Assembly (NCBI RefSeq): GCF_001927245.1
Contig: NZ_MJUX01000009.1
Location: 1 to 64,000, forward strand
DNA length: 64,000 nt
Direction of reading: 5' to 3'
Source of the DNA: Acuticoccus yangtzensis
GTDB taxonomy: Bacteria; Pseudomonadota; Alphaproteobacteria; Rhizobiales; Amorphaceae
Both the position numbers and the translations under genes were made by a program. This document shows, one piece after another, positions 60,368 to 64,000 of the stretch (position 1 is the stretch's first letter; each line of letters opens with the position of its first letter). Under the pieces are notes generated by a model. The model had not been told where the DNA came from. It saw only the letters and a list, made by a program, of their open reading frames with translations, and searched no databases.

Positions 60368-61086
60368 CGCCGTCGATGATGCTGCCGCAGGATCCGCGCC
60401 TGCGCCTCCTCACCGCCTTCGGCGCGGTGCTGCTCGTGTCGCAGATCGGCGGGCTCGTGACGGCGCTGTCGGCGCTCGCCGCCGCCGCCGCTTTGACGCT
60501 CGCCCAGCCGCAGCGGCCGGGCTGGCGCCGCCTCGTCCATCTGGAAGGCTTCCTCATCCTCCTCTTCGTGTCGCTGCCCTTCACCGTGCCGGGCGCGCCG
60601 GTCGCCTCGCTGGGCCCCCTCACCGTGTCCGCCGAGGGGCTGCTGCTGGCGGCCACGCTCGGCGCCAAGGTGTCGGCCTCGGTGCTCGTCCTCACGCTGC
60701 TTCTGGGCGGGCTGGAACCGGCCCGGCTCGGCGCCGCCCTCGCCGCGCTGCGCGTGCCCGAAACGCTGGTGCGCCTGTTCGTCGCCACTGCGCGCTACCG
60801 CGTCCTCATCGGCGACGAGGCGCGGCGCCTGGGCGAGGCGATGCACGCCCGCGGCTTCACCCCGCGCACCGATCGGCACACCCTGCGCACCTACGGCTGG
60901 CTGATCGGCATGCTGCTGGTGCGCGCGCTGGAACGGGCCGAGCGCGTGGAAGAGGCGATGCGCTGCCGCGGCTATACCGGCCGCATCCCGCGCCTCGCCG
61001 CGCCGCGCCCGGCCGCGCGCGAGATCGCCGCCGCCGGGCTCATCGTCGCCTCCGCGGCGGCGCTGCTGATGGTCGACCGGCTGTGA
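60364..61086 (+). CDS. nikQ: ECF transporter transmembrane coupling protein (NikQ/CbiQ)
   Basis: 240 residues with about five helices. The C-terminal half has the two coupling helices with Ala-Arg-Gly-type motifs: RLGEAMHARGFTPRT and RVEEAMRCRGYTGRIPRL, which transmit ATPase movement to the S component. The ATG at 60364 overlaps nikL, and its stop overlaps the GTG of nikO. Confidence 0.92.
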   Translation: MTPSMMLPQDPRLRLLTAFGAVLLVSQIGGLVTALSALAAAAALTLAQPQRPGWRRLVHLEGFLILLFVSLPFTVPGAPVASLGPLTVSAEGLLLAATLGAKVSASVLVLTLLLGGLEPARLGAALAALRVPETLVRLFVATARYRVLIGDEARRLGEAMHARGFTPRTDRHTLRTYGWLIGMLLVRALERAERVEEAMRCRGYTGRIPRLAAPRPAAREIAAAGLIVASAAALLMVDRL

Positions 61087-61877
61087 GCGCGCTCCTGCGG
61101 CTCGACGAGGTGACGGTCGCGCGTGACGGGCGCACCGTGCTGGAAGGGGCGAGCCTCGTCCTGGACCCGGGTGAGCGGGTCGCCATCGTCGGCCCCAACG
61201 GCGCGGGCAAGACGACGCTGATGCGCACCATCGTCGGGCTCACCCCCGCCACGTCCGGGCGGGTGACGCTGTTCGGCACGGTGTGCCGCGAGGAGCGCGA
61301 CTTCCGGCCGCTTCGCCCGCGCATCGGCGTCCTGTTCCAGGACAGCGACGACCAGCTCTTCTGCCCCAGCGTGGTGGAGGACGTCGCCTTCGGTCCGCTG
61401 AACGCAGGCGCCAGTCCGGCCGCTGCCGAAGCCGCCGCGCGCGCAACTCTCGGCCATCTCGGCATCGCCCATCTCGGTGAGCGGCTGACGCACCGCCTGT
61501 CCGGCGGCGAGAAGCGCCTCGTTTGCCTCGCCGGACTTCTGGCGATGACGCCCGACGTCCTGCTTCTCGACGAGCCGACCAACGGTGTCGACACCGCCAA
61601 CGGCGCCCGGCTGCGGGCGGCGCTGGCCGCCTTTCCGGGGGCGATGCTGATCGTTTCGCACGACGCGGCGTTCGTGGCGGGCCTTGCGACACGCGCCCTG
61701 GCGCTGGAGCACGGCCGGTTGCGGCCGGCGACGATCCACACCCACGCCCACCCGCATGCGCACGTGCATCCGGGCGATGCGAGCCACGCCCACCAGGCGG
61801 CAGGCGCGGCGGACGGACAAACCGCCTCCGAAGCCGCAAGGAACGCGGGCGGGTCGCCGACCGATCGCCGCGCCTGA
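61083..61877 (+). CDS. nikO: ECF transporter ATPase (NikO/CbiO) with His-rich C-terminus
   Basis: 264 residues from a GTG at 61083. Walker A is GPNGAGKT, the Q-loop region VLFQDSDDQLFCPSVVEDVA is typical of metal ECF ATPases, the signature is LSGGEKRLVCLAGLL and Walker B VLLLDEPTNGVD. After the catalytic domain comes a tail with nine His between about residues 217 and 239 (IHTHAHPHAHVHPGDASHAH), which may bind the incoming cation inside the cell. Last gene of the operon. Confidence 0.94.
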   Translation: MSALLRLDEVTVARDGRTVLEGASLVLDPGERVAIVGPNGAGKTTLMRTIVGLTPATSGRVTLFGTVCREERDFRPLRPRIGVLFQDSDDQLFCPSVVEDVAFGPLNAGASPAAAEAAARATLGHLGIAHLGERLTHRLSGGEKRLVCLAGLLAMTPDVLLLDEPTNGVDTANGARLRAALAAFPGAMLIVSHDAAFVAGLATRALALEHGRLRPATIHTHAHPHAHVHPGDASHAHQAAGAADGQTASEAARNAGGSPTDRRA

Positions 61878-61890
61878 GGTTGCCGCACCG

Positions 61891-61917
61891 TCAGGAGAGG
61901 GCGGCGCCCTCCCCTGA
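61891..61917. terminator. Hairpin between nikO and the convergent copper gene
   Basis: TCAGGAGAGGGC pairs with GCCCTCCCCTGA (11 of 12 bp, loop GGC) in the 53-bp gap between two convergent genes. It is a good candidate for a shared terminator, though no T run follows. Confidence 0.6.
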
Positions 61918-61930
61918 CGCATGGCGCCGT

Positions 61931-63010
61931 CTACTGCGCGGCGCCGTGGCCGTGGCCACCGCCATGTGAGCCCGCCCCTCCGGCGCCGTGCCCATGCGCG
62001 TGGGCGGGCGCCGCACCGGCGCCGATCGGCGCCACCGCCAGCGGCACCGTCAGCGTGCCGGCGTGCTCGAACGTCAACGTCACGTCCAAGGTGTCACCGG
62101 CCGCGGGTGAACGGGCGAGATCCATGAACATGATGTGATAGCCGCCCGGCGCCAGGGTGACCGAGCCGCCGGCGGGGATTTCCAGCCCGCCTTCGATCGG
62201 CTGCATCATCATCATCCCGTTGGTGACGGCCATCTGATGCACCTCGGCCCGGCCGGCGAAGTCGGCGCTGACGGCGACGAGCCTGTCGGGCTCGGAACCG
62301 GTGTTCGTCAGCGTCATGTAGCCGCCGCCGACCGACGCGCCGGGGGGCGGCTGGCGCATCCAAGCCGTGTCGACCGCCATGGTCGAGGCGGCCGCTTGCG
62401 GGGCCGGTTCGTGCGACGTGCCGTGGTGCGCAGCGTCGGCCGCCTGCGCCACCTGCGACGCATCGACGACGGTCAGCACCGGTGCAGGGTGGGCAAGGTC
62501 ATGCGGATCCTGCCCGGGCGCGGCGACATCGGACCACGAGATGGCGCCGTCCGCACAGGTCTGCACCACCTTGAACGGCAGCACGGTGCCCGGTTCCACC
62601 CCGGTCACGTGTCCCTGAAAGGCGAACTCGTCGGACGAAGCGTCCGGCAGATTGCCGCCGCTCCAGCGGATTTCGGTCACGCCGGAGGCGACGCTCTCGC
62701 CGCGCGACGCATCAGGCGCGGCGTCGTCCGCAGTCGAGACGTCCAGCGTCCAGCCTGGCTTGGGCATCGGCTTCACGGCGGCGAAGCCCTCCGGCACCGT
62801 CACGGCGACGGCGGTGGTGGGCTGGCCGTCGCAGCCATGGGGCACGCGCAGGACGGCCTTGAAGGTGGCACCGGCGGGCGCCTGCGCGACCACGAAAGAG
62901 ACGTGCGCGCTGGCGCCCGTTGCGCCGACGAGCGCCGTGCCGGCGACGAATAGAGGAAGGGTGAGCGCGAGCGCCGTCGCGCCGCGCAACGCGCGGGTCA
63001 TATGAGGCAT
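61931..63010 (-). CDS. YcnI-like (DUF1775) and PCu(A)C copper chaperone fusion
   Basis: 359 residues, periplasmic (signal ending near ASA-HV). Residues about 35-190 are a YcnI/DUF1775 domain that starts with the copper-binding His right after the signal (AHVSFVVAQAPAGATFKAVL, RVPHGCDGQPTTAVAVTVPE). A His/Ala-rich linker follows. Residues about 215-335 are PCu(A)C, with the H-x-M...M...H-x-M copper site in EVHQMAVTNGMMMMQPIEGG and PGGYHIMFMDL. The end is His/Gly-rich (HAHGHGAGGAGSHGGGHGHG). Both domains bind copper and PCu(A)C supplies oxidases; the fusion puts them in one chain. ATG at 63010 has AGGA upstream. It follows the DUF2946-like gene by 57 bp. Confidence 0.93.
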   Translation of the reverse strand: MPHMTRALRGATALALTLPLFVAGTALVGATGASAHVSFVVAQAPAGATFKAVLRVPHGCDGQPTTAVAVTVPEGFAAVKPMPKPGWTLDVSTADDAAPDASRGESVASGVTEIRWSGGNLPDASSDEFAFQGHVTGVEPGTVLPFKVVQTCADGAISWSDVAAPGQDPHDLAHPAPVLTVVDASQVAQAADAAHHGTSHEPAPQAAASTMAVDTAWMRQPPPGASVGGGYMTLTNTGSEPDRLVAVSADFAGRAEVHQMAVTNGMMMMQPIEGGLEIPAGGSVTLAPGGYHIMFMDLARSPAAGDTLDVTLTFEHAGTLTVPLAVAPIGAGAAPAHAHGHGAGGAGSHGGGHGHGAAQ

Positions 63011-63067
63011 CGATCTGTCCTGAATGTCGGTTGAGGGCCGCCCGGTAAAGGCGGATGCGGTTCCGTT

Positions 63068-63451
63068 TCAGGACAGCGGCGGGGCTCTGATGCGCGGGCG
63101 CCCGGCCCAGTCATGGCCGGCGATGCGGACGGTGAGCCCCGGCAGACGCGCGGCCAGAGGCTGCTCGTCCGGAGGGGCGACATCGGGCAGCTCCGGCGCG
63201 ATGGCCACCGCATAACAGAGGCAGCAGGAGGCCGCGTCGATCGCGGTGCGGGCCTTGTCGTCCGGCGCGGGAGCGGGTGCGGCGCCCCAGCAGATGACGC
63301 CTTGATCGGCCTCGGCCATCGCCATGGAGGGGACGAAGAGGTTGAACAGCGCGAGGACGATCCCCAGCGCCGCCAGCGGCCCCCTCAACGCGCGCAGGAC
63401 GGCGAGCCCGCCTCGCCCTTCGGGGCGGCGGACCGTGACCTCACGCGGCAA
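63068..63451 (-). CDS. DUF2946-like membrane-anchored protein, possibly copper related
   Basis: 127 residues if the TTG at 63451 is the start. The frame is open much further (ATGs at 63631 and 63736), but the part before 63451 has many A-ending codons unlike this genome, and the translation looks non-coding. An N-terminal hydrophobic segment (LRGPLAALGIVLALFNLFVP) is followed by SMAMAEADQGVICWGAAPAP and a SCCLCYAV cysteine cluster, then a Pro-rich end. Such small proteins often occur with YcnI/PCu(A)C and copper uptake genes. The protein presumably faces the periplasm. The start is uncertain and the function unproved. Confidence 0.65.
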   Translation of the reverse strand: MPREVTVRRPEGRGGLAVLRALRGPLAALGIVLALFNLFVPSMAMAEADQGVICWGAAPAPAPDDKARTAIDAASCCLCYAVAIAPELPDVAPPDEQPLAARLPGLTVRIAGHDWAGRPRIRAPPLS

Positions 63452-63782
63452 GGGTGGCTGCGTTCCGATGATGACCCTCGATCGGCTGACAAGGCCCGCG
63501 CCTGCACCGCCCGCCTCGGCGACGCGCGCTGCTGGATGTGTTCGTCTTATTGCGGCTGGGAGGCGCCCTGTCCACCCGCCTGCCGCCTGCGTGATGCCGG
63601 TGCAACGGCGCAGGGTGTGGCCGCGTCGCATCACGCATTTCGTGTGGATGGGCGATCGCCGTGGGGTCCCCCCAAGGTAAACTTTTGTTTTCCTTTTCAG
63701 CGTCAACGTGTTCCATCGGCCCACGGATCCGGGCACGGCGTGACGGGCCTGCAGTGGGCGCGCTATTCAGGGATGATCGACG
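63452..63782. promoter_or_regulatory. Divergent region before the DUF2946-like and DUF2934 genes
   Basis: Within these 331 bp, 63675-63715 is clearly AT-rich (GGTAAACTTTTGTTTTCC, then TTTTCAGCGTCAACG) and is the best candidate promoter region. The rest shows no gene. If the DUF2946-like gene starts at 63631 or 63736 instead, part of this region would be coding. Confidence 0.45.
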
Positions 63783-64000
63783 ATGATCGAGAGCATTGAC
63801 CATGCGCGCATCAGCGAGCGCGCCTACGCGATTTGGGAACAATCCGGCTGCCCCGGCGGGGATGCACTGGAGCATTGGTACCGGGCCGAGAGCGAGCTTC
63901 GGACCGAGTATCTGATCACGCTGGCCGCCGCCCCGGCCGCCGAAGCGGCGCCCGCCCGCACGCGCGCGGCCCCGAAAGCGGCCCCGAAAGCGGCCAAGTC
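63783..64000 (+). CDS. DUF2934 domain protein (3' partial)
   Basis: The frame is open from ATG 63783 to the window edge (72 codons). The start MIESIDHARISERAYAIWEQ followed by SGCPGGDALEHWYRAESELR is the short DUF2934 motif (RAYEIWE...GxPxG...HWxxAExEL) found in small alphaproteobacterial proteins of unknown function. After it begins an Ala/Pro/Lys-rich tail (TRAAPKAAPKAAK), typical of members with a basic disordered end. The end is not in the window. Confidence 0.8.
   Translation, partial: MIESIDHARISERAYAIWEQSGCPGGDALEHWYRAESELRTEYLITLAAAPAAEAAPARTRAAPKAAPKAAK

Noticed and set aside
63452-63736. N-terminal extension of the DUF2946-like protein
   Set aside because: Codons there end often in A, unlike the rest of the genome, and the segment covers the AT-rich probable promoter at 63675-63715. 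The TTG at 63451 gives a more plausible protein.

Overview
The window is a contiguous piece of a very GC-rich (roughly 70%) bacterial chromosome. Gene content and layout point to an alphaproteobacterium of the Hyphomicrobiales/Rhodobacterales type: an rluB-rsmD pair, a RegB/RegA redox two-component system, many ABC and TRAP importers, abundant GTG starts and ATGA-type overlaps. I cannot name the genus. I saw no tRNA, rRNA, CRISPR array, insertion sequence or prophage. Most long antisense reading frames are by-products of the high GC content.

Layout. 1-2400: the end of an RluB-like pseudouridine synthase with an Arg/Gly-rich repeat tail, a repeat-filled spacer, and rsmD. 2959-5367 (minus): a cobalt-type nitrile hydratase operon (C26 glutamine-amidotransferase-like hydrolase, alpha, beta, activator). 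5543-8933: a DctPQM TRAP importer. 9197-13887: a sugar-type ABC importer with two different permeases. 13930-20333: a LysR gene divergent from a molybdenum hydroxylase operon (FAD subunit, fused 2Fe-2S/molybdopterin subunit, NCS2-like permease). 20419-30141: a Dpp-type importer linked to a glycerophosphodiesterase, a HAD phosphatase, a TIM-barrel isomerase and an NPP/alkaline-phosphatase-like enzyme, which looks like phosphodiester scavenging.

30248-39440: a respiratory block with SCO1 and an MHS-family transporter on one strand and cyoABCD-surf1-regB-regA on the other. 39433-43480: small membrane proteins, a YitT-family protein, an RraA-like protein and an orphan ModA-like protein, two of them behind good palindromes. 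43762-55555: peptide catabolism, with an M20 amidohydrolase, a metal-dependent amidohydrolase, a LysR regulator, and a GntR-controlled Dpp/Gsi importer with an embedded gamma-glutamyltransferase. 55862-56620: an SDR. 57211-61877: a NikR-like regulator and a NikKMLQO nickel/cobalt ECF importer. 61931-63451: copper-related periplasmic proteins (a YcnI-PCuAC fusion and a DUF2946-like protein). A DUF2934 gene runs off the right edge.

The most unusual region is 57211-58360. The NikR homologue keeps the ribbon-helix-helix DNA-contact residues, and a perfect NikR operator (GTATGA-N16-TCATAC) lies before nikK. Yet all four canonical nickel ligands appear to be replaced. The regulator and operator are separated by 46 perfect copies of a 7-bp repeat. 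A cobalt-dependent nitrile hydratase with a His-Asp tail elsewhere in the window makes a cobalt-directed role a testable idea. Assignments rest on reading motifs and gene order; no database search was run.
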